DNA from: Haematobia irritans
Taxonomy: Eukaryota; Arthropoda; Insecta; Diptera; Muscidae
Assembly (NCBI RefSeq): GCF_050003625.1
Contig: NC_134398.1
Span: 78,896,003-78,960,002, forward strand
Direction of reading: 5' to 3'
Length of the DNA: 64,000 nt
Shown here piece after piece: positions 33,620-45,150 of the stretch; the first letter of the stretch is position 1, and every line of letters starts with the position of its first letter. The notes under the pieces were generated by a model. The model did no database searches. It was not told the origin of the DNA and was given only the letters and a program-made list of their open reading frames with translations. The position numbers and the translations under genes are program-made.

Positions 33620-35115
33620 AGATAGATAGGTTGATAAAACTGGTACCACATATAGCACTCGTCGAGTGCTATCAGAAAGTACAAGAGTTATATTCCAAAT
33701 TCACTTCAGATGCGAGAAATTTTGAAATTTTAGAAATCTGGAATGGCCCACTGTGCTGGAATGGAAAAAGATAGGTTAATGAAACTGGTACCACATATAG
33801 CTCTCGTCGAGAGCTATCAGAATATATAGCGTTGTATTCCGAATCAATTTCAGATTCAAGCAATTTTGAATGTAAAGCTAAATGATAAAAATCTAAAGTG
33901 GCCCACTGTGCTGGACTACAAATAGATAGGTAACTGAAACATGTACCACATATAGGTCTTGTTGGGCACTATTAGAATGTACAATAGTTATATTCCGAAT
34001 CCATTTCAGATTCGAGAAATTTTGACTCTAAAATTAAATTTTAAAAATCTGAAATGGCCCACTGTGCTGGAATGGGGAAAGATAGGTTAATGAAAGTGGT
34101 AGCACATATAGCCCTCGTTGAGAGCTATCAGAATTTATAAGCACTATATTCCAAATCCATTTCAAATTCAAGAAAATTTGAAATTAAAGTTAAATTTTAA
34201 AAATCTCAAATGACCCACAGTGGTGGACACGAAAAAGATAGGTTAATGAAACTAGTACCATATATAACCCTCGTCGAGAGCTATTGGAATATATAAGTAT
34301 TATATTCCAAATCCATTTCAGATTCGAGAAATTTTGAAATTAAAGTTAGATTTTAAAAATCTCAAATGGCCCACTGTGTTGGAATGGGGAAAGATAGGTT
34401 AATGAAACTGATACCACATATAGCCCTCGTCGAGAGCTATTGGAATATATAAGCATTATATTCCAAATCCATTTCAGATTCGAGAAATTTTGAATATAAA
34501 GTTAAATTTTAAAAATCTCAAATGACCCACTGTGGTGGATACGAAAAAGATAGGTTAATGAAACTAGTACCATATATAACCCTCGTCGAGAGCTATTAGA
34601 ATATATAAGCATTATATTCCAAATCCATTTCAGATTCGAGAAATTTTGAAATTAAAGTTAAATTTTAAAAATCTCAAATGGCCCACTGTGCTGGAATGGG
34701 GAAAGATAGGTTAATGAAAGTGGTAGCACATATAGCCCTCGTTGAGAGCTATCAGAATTTATAAGCACTATATTCCAAATCCATTTCAAATTCAAGAAAA
34801 TTTGAAATTAAAGTTAAATTTTAAAAATCTCAAATGACCCACAGTGGTGGACACGAAACAGATAGGTTAATGAAACTAGTACCATATATAGCCCTCGTTG
34901 AGAGCTATCAGAATACATACGCGTTGTATTCCGAATCCATTTCAGATTCGAGAAATTTTGAAATTAAAGTTAAATTTTAATAATCTCAAATGGCCCACTG
35001 TGCTAAACACAAAAAATATAGGCGAATGTTATTAACGCCAATAATAGCTCTTGAATAGGCCTACCAGAATATATAAGCATCATTTTTGAATTAAAGTTAA
35101 ATTTTAAAAATCTCA
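33620..35115 (+). repeat. Left arm: about ten 155-bp satellite units
   Basis: The marker 'gataggttaatgaaact' recurs at 33623, 33770, 33923, 34079, 34229, 34389, 34549, 34703, 34859 and (variant) 35015. Units contain GGCCCACTGTGCTGGAAT and a dyad around the TCGAGAGCT core. Units at 34079 and 34703 are almost identical, implying a four-unit duplication of about 624 bp. Confidence 0.9.
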
Positions 35116-35424
35116 TGAAGACCATATTAAATATTAAATAAATGTGTACCTGTCGATAGTAGTGATATATGCGTTTAATGTAAAACGAGGCTATATTCTA
35201 TATTCAAAAAATCCATTATTTAGTTTTGAATTCTTAAATATCCTAAATCTCCATTAATTTTTTTATATGATATTTTTTTACATTAAAAAACTTATTGCCA
35301 ATGATATTGTCTATATATAACATAAAAAATTGAACACTCAATAAACAATACTATGCAATGCCGATTTTTATATATAAGTCATTTTAATTAAAATAGTATA
35401 AATATAAAGTAAGTACATAAAGTA

Positions 35425-38400
35425 TTCTCCATCCCAGCACAGTGGGCCATTTCATATTTACATTCAAAATTTCTCGAATCTGAAATGGATTTGGAATATA
35501 ATGTTTACATATTTAGATAGCTCTCAACGAGAGCTATATGTACTACCAGTTTCATTAACCTATCTTTCCCCATTCCAGCACAGTGGGCCATTTGAGATTT
35601 TTAAAATTTAACTTTAATTTCAAAATTTCTCGAATCTGAAATGGATTTGGAATATAATGCTTATATATTCCAATAGCTCTCGACGAGGGCTCTACACGGT
35701 TGAAAAAGACTGTTTTTCATATGTTTGGCTATAAGCATTATATATTTGGAACACAAATTTTTAAACACAATATTTTTGAGTGCAAGCATATAATGTTCAT
35801 AAACTAGCATAACATGTTTGGGACATATATGTTAATATGTTAGAACATATTATGTTTGGGACATAAAATGTTTGTAAATATAATATGCTTGAATGCAAAC
35901 ATATATTTATTTAGAAATAGCCTATAAACATATATGTGTTTAGAAGCTTGGAGCGCTATTTAACACGGAGCGATATTGAATTAAGTTGGTGGTTGTTGCT
36001 TGTTATTACAAAATTAATATTTTATTTTTCCTTGGGCATTGATCAGCTACTTCTTTGATCCTTACAAACTGTGTGGTCCGCTGTTCGAATCCCCGTCCGG
36101 CAAAAGGTAAAATTAAAATAAAAAAAATCATAAAATCATAAAAAATTGAATAATTTCTTCTACAATGTTTGTATTACAGAAAAATGTGCTAAGAACTAAA
36201 AAATCTCGTGGAAGTGAGAAAGATGTCGGGGAATATACAATTGGGCAGAAGCAAAATTTTGAGCATTCAGGTCGAAAACCTATGTTGTTAGCACCTATAT
36301 TACCTGTTTATTTTCATAATTCATTATGATTGTAAATATATAAATAAATAAATAAAATTTTGAGCACAATATTGTTTGGGAGAATTTTTTTTAAGCATAT
36401 AATATTTTTGGGTGCAAAATGCTTCCAAACATATTATATGTTCACATAATAACATATTGTTTTTTGGAAGACAACATTATTGAATTTGGATGCAAAAATA
36501 CAAAATGTTTGGAACTTAGACTACCCAAACATATATTGTTTAGATCAATATGCTTTCAAACATATTATATATTGGAAGAGATCAAACATATAAATGTTTG
36601 GGCAATACCCAAAAATATATATGCTTGAAGCAAAATATGTTTGGGAGTATATGTTACAGAAGCGATTTTTTGTGAGCGTGTATGTGGTATCAGTTTCATT
36701 AACCTATCTTTCCCCATTCCAGCACAGTGGGCCATTTGAGATTTTTAAAATTTAACTTTAATTTCAAAATTTCTCGAATCTGAAATGGATTTGGAATATA
36801 ATGCTTATATATTCTAATAGCTCTCGACGAGGGTTATATATGGTACTAGTTTCATTAACCTATCTTTTTCGTATCCACCACAGTGGGTCATTTGAGATTT
36901 TTAAAATTTAACTTTATATTCAAAATTTCTCCAATCTGAAATGGATTCGGAATATACTGCTTACATATTCTGATAGATCTAGATAAGAACTATTATTGAC
37001 GTTAATTTCATTCGCCTATCTTTTTACGATTTTGAAAAAATTGAATTTTTCTATTTTAAAATTTAACTTCAAAAATACATGAGGTAATGGTGAGACACTG
37101 CTATTTTATTTTCACAACATCTGTTAAGAGTCGAATCTGTAAACAAAACAAGAGAGCGAGTCTCATAGTAAAGTATGTTATGTTATGTTATTTTAATAAT
37201 AGCGACGGATAACATATTTTGCTAAACAGTCACAGAGGTATATTTTTTAAAAGGAAAATATGTCTATTTTTTACTAATTTTCGCAATATTTCGAAATAAA
37301 TTTAGAATATTACAATTATATATTTTGATAGTACTCAACGATGACTATTTATGCTACCAGTTTCAGTTACCTATCTATTTGCAGTCCGGCCAGTGGGCCA
37401 CTTTAAATTTTTATCATATAATTTTACATTCAAAATTTCTCAAATCTAAAATGGATTCGGAATATAATGCTTACATATTATGATAGCTCCCGACGAGGGC
37501 TATAAGTGGTACCAGTTTTATGAACCTATCTTTTTCGTGTCCAGCACAGTGGGCCATTTAAATTTTTAAAATTTAACTTTAATTTCACGCTTTCTCCAAT
37601 CTGAAATTTATTCGGAATATAATGCTTATATATTCTGATAGCTCTCGACGAGGGCTATATGTGGGACCAGTCTTATTGACCTATCTTTCTCCATTTCAGC
37701 ACAATGGGCCATACCATATTTTTAAAATTTAACTTTAATTTCAAAATATCTCGAATCTGAAATTGATTTGGAATATAATGCTTATAAATTCTGATAGCTC
37801 TCGACGAGGGCTATATGTGCTACCAGTTTCATTAACCTATCTTTTCCCATTCAAGCACAGTGGGCCATTTTGGATTTTTAAAATTTAACTTTGATTTCAA
37901 AATTTTTCGAATCTGAAATGGATTTGGAATATAATGCTTATAAATTCTGATATCTCTCGATGAGGGTTATTTGTACTACCAGTTTCATTGACCTATCTTT
38001 TCCCATTCCAGCACAGTGGGCCATTTTAGATTTTTAAAATTTAATTTTAGAGGCAAAATTTCTCAAATCTGAAATGGATTCGGAATATAATGTTTACATA
38101 TTCTCATAGATCTAGATAAGAGCTATTATTGACGTTAATTTCATTCGCCTATCTTTTAACGATTTTGAAAAAATTGCATTTTTCTATTTTAAAATGTAAC
38201 TTCAAAAATACATGTGGTAATTGAGACACTGCTATGTTATTTTCACAATATCTGTTGAGTGTCGAATCAAGAGAGCGACTCTCAGAGTAAAGTATGTTAT
38301 GTTATATCAATAACAGCGAGGTTTAACACATTTTGCTACACAGTTACAGAGGTAAATTTCAAAAGGAAAATATGTCGTAATTTATTTCTAATTTTGACAA

Positions 38401-39440
38401 TATTTCGAAATAAATTTAGAATATAGCAATTATACATTCTGATACCTCTCGACGAGGGCTATATGTGGTACCAGATTCATTGACCTATCTTTCTCCATTC
38501 CAGCACAGGGGGCCTTTTCAGACTTTTTTACTTTCATTTCAAAATTTCTGGAATCTGAAATGGATTCGGAATATTATGCCTATATATTCTTATAGCTCTC
38601 GACAAGGGCTATATGTGGTAGAAGTTTCATTGACCTATCTTTTTCGTGTCCAACACAGTGGGCCATTTTATATTTTTCAAATTTAAATTTAACTTTAATT
38701 TCAAAATTTCTTGAATCTGAAATGGATTTGGAATGTAATGATTATACATTCTAATAGCTCTCGACGAGGGCTATATGTGGAACCAGTTTCAATAGCCTAT
38801 CATGCTCCATTCCAGCACAGTGGGCCTTTTCATATTTATAAAATTTTACTTTTTAATCAAAATTTCTCGAATCTGAAATAGACTTGGAATATAATGGTTA
38901 TGTATTCTGATAGCTCTCGAAGAAGGCTATATGTGGTACCAGTTTCAATGACCTATCTTTTTCCATTCCAGCACAGTGGGCCATTTCAGATTTTTAAAAT
39001 TTAATTTTAGAGTCAAAATTTCTCGAATCTGAAATAGATTCGGAATATAACTATTGTACATTCTAATAGTGCCCAACAAGACCTATATGTGGTACATGTT
39101 TCAGTTACCTATCTATTTGTAGTCCAGCACAGTGGGCCACTTTAGATTTTTATCATTTAGCTTTACATTCAAAATTGCTTGAATCTGAAATTGATTCGGA
39201 ATACAACGCTATATATTCTGATAGCTCTCGACGAGAGCTATATGTGGTACCAGTTTCATTAACCTATCTTTTTCCATTCCAGCACAGTGGGCCATTTTAG
39301 ATTTCTAAAATTTAACTTTCGAATCAAAATTTTTCGCATCTGAAATGAATTTGGAATTTAACTCTTGTACTTTCTGATAGCACTTGACGAGAGCTAAATG
39401 TGGTACCAGTTTTATTCACCTATCTATCTCATACTTTAAA
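35425..39440 (-). repeat. Right arm: about eighteen 155-bp satellite units, inverted
   Basis: The inverted marker 'attaacctatcttt' recurs at roughly 155-bp steps (36700, 36856, then 37528, 37680, 37838, 37993, and 38481 onward to 39418). Two near-identical non-satellite spacers interrupt it (37015-37365 and 38152-38440). The surrounding block of about 1.14 kb was therefore duplicated as a unit. Confidence 0.88.
35695..36680 (+). mobile_element. CATATGTTTGG-family element in the right foldback arm
   Basis: Starts CACGGTTGAAAAAGACTG and ends GAAGCGATTTTTTGTGAGCGTG, TA on both sides (35693-35694, 36681-36682). It sits in a satellite unit at 'ggctaTATGTGG'. Reverse-complement paralogue of 54852-55825. 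It retains only the B-box part of a tRNA-like unit (TGTTCGAATCCCC at about 36084-36096). Confidence 0.85.
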
Positions 39441-39864
39441 CAAATCAATTTATTACCACTTATTTTTCCAAACAATCATTCTTTAACAGTTCTGAGATAT
39501 ATATTCCTAATATTCCTTTAAGTTAGTTATTACTCATTGTGTTTTTTATTATTATTGAGTTTTTTTTTTAATTGTAATGCACATACACCGCCATTTTTTA
39601 AGTTTTAATCTAAAATTAAATTCAAATTTCCAATTTTTTTACATAAAAGAGCTCTGTTAACCGTTAACATAGCTCTGTTAACCTGTTAAAATTGCTCTGT
39701 TAAAGTTAAATTTTAAAATTTATCTTCACACACATATATTCTTAATAACTTTTTTCTAAACTACCGATAAAATATTAATAACTTTCATTTAAAAGGTTTA
39801 ATAAACAAACACCAATATATGACTCAAAAATCCAAAATATTCCATGCCTTTATATTCCCTTGTT

Positions 39865-40738
39865 GCATACCTACTTAAAAGATGCAACAGCCCACGCCAA
39901 CGCCAACTATACAACTGAAGCATGCCAAACAAAACCAAGCAAAGCCAAAACATTCCTACAACAACAAAAACACATGTGCCTTTATTGAAAACAACACCTC
40001 ATCCAGCCAAAAACCATCAACGAATAACAAACACACACACACAAGCCACTGAATGAACAAAAAATAAAAACAACCCCACGCTCATGTATACACAACAAAA
40101 CTCAAGTAACATCATCTTTACATTAATCACATTCCACTATTCCGATAAAGATCTCTGTACTATGCATTAGTTCATCGCATCTGCTGACAATTTACTCTAA
40201 GAATAATATTAGTAAAGGCACACCAGTTTATGAGCGATGAAACGTTTAACTTAAAATTTGCAAAATTTTCATGAAATGTTATCTACCATTTTTGACGAAA
40301 ATGTCTATAAATTTAATTACATGTGAACTAAAAATATTTCATTGTGTAATTTTTTACCAACAATTATTAACTATAGGAATAGTCAGTAAGAAATTGCTAT
40401 CCACTTTCAAGTTCATTTTTCGTAAAAAAATATTTTCTCATACAAAAAAATCTTATAGTAAATTGCACTTATTATTTAGAAAATACTTTACATTTCACAA
40501 GTAGTTTTATAGCATGACAAACGAATTTTTAACTACCAGTTAAGAAATTTTTTAAGGAAATTTCCATCGTATTTTGTAGGCCATGAACTAAACGATTGCT
40601 ACTTAGAATTTGTAAAATTTCCTTTCGAGTAGTTAATTTTCGTTCAAGATACGAAAAATGAACTAAAATTCTGGAAAATTCTTGTAATAAATTATTGTAA
40701 AAATCTTCTTAATTTTACGAGACACTTTTTTTTCTGTG
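39865..40738. repeat. M/V-family repeat, deleted copy
   Basis: Matches 1310-1830 ('cagcccacgcc...aacaacacctcatcc', 'agatctctgtactatgcattagttcatcgc', 'gaaacgtttaacttaaaa'). It lacks the 1.1-kb block found at 1860-2985. The end at about 40733 is CACTTTTTTTTCTGTGTA-like. Confidence 0.6.
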
Positions 40739-40740
40739 TA

Positions 40741-41270
40741 CACTCATAGAAAAAAACATGCACGGCGTGCTCATTTCAAAACGATTCGTTCATGAAAGTG
40801 AATCAACAAACATGTGGTGTCGAACGGAGAACAGGCGGTGTCAATCTGACAACGATAAAATGATACCATGCGTTGTCGAATAACAACCAGCGTTCACGAT
40901 CTGAAAACGTTATGGTTACGAATTTATAAACAGAATTAAAAAAAGATTTCCGCTACCGTGACTCCAACCCGTGTTTTCTGCACCATACGCATTAACAGTC
41001 GCCTTAGCACATTGCACCACTGAGGGAGTTGCCATAAAAACGTCTAACGATTATTTTAAGACTTTTCATGGCCAAAGAAAAACAAATGCCGGTCATAAAA
41101 TCGTGAACGATTATTTTAAGACTTTTCACGGCCAAAGAAAAACGAATGTCGGACATGAAATCGTGAACGCCCGTGGACGAAATTGCGAACATACCGTTTT
41201 GATTTTTTGTCAACGTTTCCGTTTCATTTGGTCTGTTCACGAGTATGGAACGTAATTTTTTCTATTAGTG
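40741..41270. mobile_element. CACTCATAGAAAAAA-ended MITE with a tRNA-like unit
   Basis: 530 bp. Ends CACTCATAGAAAAAAAC and (inward) CACTAATAGAAAAAATT, TA on both sides (40739-40740, 41271-41272). The interior contains a perfect-period 60-bp duplication (41047-41106, 41107-41166) and a tRNA-like unit on the minus strand. A 94-codon frame across the duplication is probably not a gene. Confidence 0.8.
40938..41025 (-). promoter_or_regulatory. tRNA-like Pol III unit (class II-like)
   Basis: Minus strand: A-box-like TGGTGCAATGTG (41019-41008), GTGCTAAGGCGAC as in Leu/Ser-type D-arms, B-box-like GGTTGGAGTCA (40969-40959), then a run of seven T (40944-40938). Weaker match than the SINE-type units. 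Confidence 0.4.
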
Positions 41271-41272
41271 TA

Positions 41273-42380
41273 TACACCCGATGTCCTTGGCAGCTATAAT
41301 TTTAAATTAAACCTCTGCCAAACTGCCACCTGAGCCGGTCTTTTGGGAGAAAGTTTGTTTCATCAAAGCCACTCAAAATTCTTTACATTAAATTGATGGC
41401 CTCTAATGTCCACAACTGATAGACCATTTATAAATCACCATTTTACTTCTATAGAAACAATATTCGTAACTGTAATCTATTGTATGATAGTGGTTATTTA
41501 AAGTTCCGCCCGTCCTAAATTATGGCAGTTTATCGTTAGCTTAATGTGTAAAAGTCAAAAAAGTTAAATTTTTGAAATTTTACAGGAGAGACAAAAAACT
41601 TAATAAATTGTGAAATAAACCAATTTTCGAAAAATTGTACATGTAGTTACCATAAATGCTTTCATTACAAACAGTATACTTTCCGCAAAATCGCACACAA
41701 ACAATTGCTATTAAAATTTTTTAGCAAAGCCTACTCAACCTAAAATTTGATTTAACACGTGTATTTTAACAGGTGCTGACTTAGGACTTTTACACATCAT
41801 TGCCAAACAGAGATAAAAACAGATATTTAATATATATATTTTTTTATGGTAAACTATGTATTTTTGATTTATCTGTCGATCGGCATCTTAATCCATTTTT
41901 TTGTAAAAGGTTGACTTAGCACCTTTACTCATTAAGCTAACGTTATGTTTGTTTCATATATCCGACACATTATATTTTTTAACTTCTAAACTTTCTGTCT
42001 GATTAGCCCGACATTTTGATGTTTGTGTATTTTTCTTTTTATATAGATTTATTTTTTATAAAATGACTAAATAGACCACTACCAGGATTTTACTTCTTAA
42101 ACTTCTGGAAGCTTGATTATTTTTTGAAATTTTGTGTTTTTATAACTTCATATTCTGGAGATTGTTGTTATCTACCCATATTTTGATGTGGTATCTATAT
42201 AGCCTTGTGTCGTATTTTAATTTATTGGCCCGAAATTAAAATGTAGAGTTCTTTATACCCGTAAAATGCTGAGATTTGTCGTCGAGTCGTATCAAAAATG
42301 AGTTCTTTTTGACAGATAAACACATATGGCACAATAGAAAACTTAAAATTACAATTGGAATACTGTTAAAATGAGATTTA
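41273..42380. other. Unassigned AT-rich stretch before the right end of hAT-type element 2
   Basis: No coding or repeat signal recognised. Confidence 0.35.
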
Positions 42381-42485
42381 GGTACACCACCTGGAGTCGA
42401 CTCCGGAGTCGGAGTCGAGGCTAATAAGAAAGGCTGGAGTCAGAATCGAGCAAAATTCACTCGAGTCCACAGCCCTGGTTCAAAG

Positions 42486-43140
42486 ACATGGGACTTTAAC
42501 CGAGGGACCACGAATTAACAAAATTTGGTTCCTAAATTTAATGAAAAAAATGTTGAAGCAAAGATTATAAGAAATTAAAATATAAGAAACTTAATAGTTT
42601 GTTAATAGTAAATTTCGCATCTTAAAATTTAGGTTGCGTAGTCTTTAATATCACGTAAATATTTTTTTCAGTGTTTGAAAACTATTTTTCTTTGTAGTCA
42701 AACTACAAAAGATAACGAATTTAAAGACGATTTCATTAATATTGATAATTTTAGAATTACTAAAATCAAATTGACCGTAGTCAAAGAAAATTTTCTTTCT
42801 TTTAAAGATACCCCGTAGTTTATCGACTTCTGTACAAAGGAAAAAATATATGTTAAAGAAATGCGTCACAGCCAAATTCGCATTTAGTATCTTTGCAAAC
42901 TTTTGGCCTCGCGGCAATAGTTTTTGCATTGTTTTTCAGGAAACTTCATTCAAGGGCAAACGACAATATTTTTTTCATGCCTTTTTAACAAACGATTTAG
43001 TATCTTTAATTTACGAATGCGTTATTTTCCTTGTCCAAAAGTCGTTGAACTTTACAATGAAGTCGCTTTGTCCTTATAATTAACTGATTTGACTTAATAA
43101 TGGGTACCTTAACATGAAAGAAATTGTTGTTTGACTAAGG
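42486..43140. repeat. X-family repeat, right piece, and related repeat
   Basis: 42486-42673 completes the X copy, ending CACGTAAATATTTTTTTCAGTG. 42674-43110 matches 3290-3545 ('ctttgtagtcaa...', 'aaagtttatcgacttttggacaagg'). Confidence 0.6.
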
Positions 43141-43146
43141 TCAAAG

Positions 43147-44571
43147 TCAAAAAAGCGTCGCCAAAAAAGTAACGAAAATGTTCTTTTTGGATTCGGAAGT
43201 GGTGACGCAGAAGCGATGAATTAAACATGGGCTTGTCATAGGACGGAAGTCCTCTATTTCAATAGCCGTTGCACTGAATTTGCATCACTTCTTTAGGTGT
43301 GATCCGAATTCAATGTTTTGGATGTAAATTAAAAAATTCTTATAATTTTTTATAATTTTTAATGGATTCTAAGGCTTGTCTGAAACTTTTGACCACAAAT
43401 ATTCTCAAAAATGCACGATTTTTTCAGATTGGATTTAATAGGTTAGGTTAGGTTATGTGGCAGCCCGATGTATCAGGCTCACTTAGACTATTCAGTCCAT
43501 TGTGATACCACAGTGGTGAACTTCTCTGTTATCACTGAGTGCTGCCCGATTCCATGTTAAGCTCAATGACAAGGGACCTCATTTTTATAGCCGAGTCCGA
43601 ACGGCGTTCCACATTCCAGTGAAACCACTTAGAGAAGCTTTGAAACCCTCAGAAATGTCACCAGCATTACTGAGGTGGGATAATCCACCGCTGAAAAACT
43701 TTTTGGTGTTCGGTCGTAGCAGGAATCGAACCCACGACCTTGTGTATGCAAGGCGGGCATGCTAACCATTGCACCACGGTGGCTCCCTTAGATTTAATAT
43801 TTTTTTGGACAAAATTTAAATGATTTGTACCATTTTATGAATTCTTGCTCTGTTTTTAAGCTATTCGAAACAAAAAAAATTTTGACCATCCTTTAAGGAT
43901 TTTGGTATTAATTCCAAGCCAAAGATGCGGGTTCTTTAAAATAAGGAAATTTTTTTGTGACCTATCTGGCTTTAAATCTAGGATCTATAAAATTAAAATT
44001 AGGATATAGATCTCATTTATCGAATTTTCATTCTATCTTTCCGGTATATTAATAAAGATATTCACGTACAAACAAATGCCAAATGCCAAATTAGGTGAAA
44101 AATATTTTCTCGATTCCAAAAAAACTTTTAGCCAAAGATGCTAAATCCTCAAAATAAGTCTTAGCCTATATTTGAACCGTTTTTATCTTAAATCTAAAGA
44201 TTCAATATTTCAGTTAATTTAAGGACGATTTCTTTAGATCAAAAATGTGTTTCTTTACTTTAAGGAAAATTTGCATTAGTTTAAAAACATGCAACTTAAC
44301 GAAGGGACGCAAATTCTCAAAATATGTGTCCTAAATTTAATGAAAAAAAATTAAGCAAAGATTATAAACTTTCTTTTAATTAAAATTTCATTATTTTAAA
44401 GAAATTTGTCCTTAAATTGTCAACCTAAAATTGAGGTTGCGTAATCTTTAATATCACGTAAATATTTTTTTTAATGTGTGTAGTTCAAATAAAGAACATT
44501 ATTGGGAGTACATCTTCTGGAAGTGTTTTTAAAGTTGTGCCTTTGGAAGAACTTCCAAATTTTTTGCTGGG
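43147..44571. mobile_element. CCCAGCAAAAA MITE with SINE and X insertions
   Basis: The left part 'gcgtcgccaaaaaagta...gttctttttggat' and right end 'ctttggaagaacttcc...TTTTTTGCTGGG' match the complete copies at 46073-46645 and 50818-51340. Interrupted by a SINE (43441-43790) and an X-family piece (about 43880-44485). Confidence 0.78.
43441..43790 (-). mobile_element. tRNA-headed SINE with LINE-derived tail
   Basis: 350 bp, flanked by a perfect 9-bp duplication GATTTAATA (43432-43440, 43791-43799). On the minus strand: A-box TGGTGCAATGG (43776-43766), B-box GGTTCGATTCC (43732-43722), then GACCGAACACC, a unique body, and a 3' end of about 70 bases shared with the jockey-like LINE, finishing in (AACCT)n. 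Transcribed by Pol III and copied by the LINE's enzyme in such families. 46300-46330 shows the empty site in another copy of the host MITE. Confidence 0.92.
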
Positions 44572-44871
44572 TAATGAAATTGTCTGTAAAATTTGTTATC
44601 TTTTGTATCCTGATGTTTTTTAACACTTTATTTTAAACATTGCATTATTTCTACTTAAAGTTGAGTCTGAATTTGGAAATTGAAGCTGTAAGTAACAGGG
44701 ACGAAAAACACAAATTTAAAGACAATTGTGTCTTAAATTTATGCTTACTTCAATCACTCCCTTCTTTGGCTCGGAATCAACACCAAATTTCGAAAGATTC
44801 AGTGTCAGGGTTTGCATAATACGAATAGTATATTACAATTTTATTACGCAACTTCAAAATGAGTCCTGCAG

Positions 44872-44955
44872 GTCAGGTTAGGTATAGTGGCAGCCCGATT
44901 TTTTCAAGCTCACTTAGACTATTCAGTCCATTGTAATACCACAGTGGTGAACTAT
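44872..44955 (-). repeat. SINE/LINE 3'-end fragment
   Basis: 'ggtcaggttaggtatagtggcagcccgat...ctcacttagactattcagtccattg' matches the shared tail. The rest of the element is absent. Confidence 0.75.
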
Positions 44956-45150
44956 ACACTGAAAAAAATATTTACGTGACCCTAAAGATTTCACAACCTT
45001 AATTTTAAGATGCGAAACGTTTTATACTTTGAAGTATTTTGATTTTTAAACTGACATTTGTTTGTACGTGAGTAGCTTTATTAATTAACCGCGAAAAGAG
45101 AATGGAAATTTGGTAAATGAGATCTGTATCCTAATTTTAAACAGCGCTTG

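Larger units (their letters stand above)
33296..39765. mobile_element. Foldback-like palindrome with satellite arms
   Basis: A 6.5-kb inverted repeat. Outer flanks pair: 33296-33620 ('gtgtgtgaagataaattttaaaattt', 'taacagagct', 'ataactaacttaaaggaatat') reappears inverted at 39441-39765. The inner arms are tandem units of about 155 bp, in one orientation left (33620-35115) and the opposite orientation right (35425-39440), separated by a unique loop of about 310 bp. The right arm is longer, having more units, two copies of a 330-bp spacer and an inserted element (35695-36680). This is the architecture of Foldback-type elements. Confidence 0.8.
31147..42477. mobile_element. hAT-type element 2: 11.3-kb unit with giant foldback cargo
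   Basis: Ends CAGGGCTGTGGAGTC (31147) and, inward from the right, CAGGGCTGTGGACTC (42477) are hAT-like inverted ends. The flanking 8-bp duplication GTTCAAAG (31139-31146, 42478-42485) is perfect. GGAGTCGG-type subterminal repeats occur at both sides. I see no transposase frame. Contents in order: spacer with a MITE end, diverged repeats (32300-33270), the foldback (33296-39765), an M/V repeat (39865-40738), a MITE with a tRNA-like unit (40741-41270) and about 1.1 kb of unassigned AT-rich sequence (41273-42380). Confidence 0.78.

Noticed and set aside
33620..39440. CRISPR-like array
   Set aside because: Units are contiguous ~155-bp satellite repeats without spacers, in a eukaryotic sequence.
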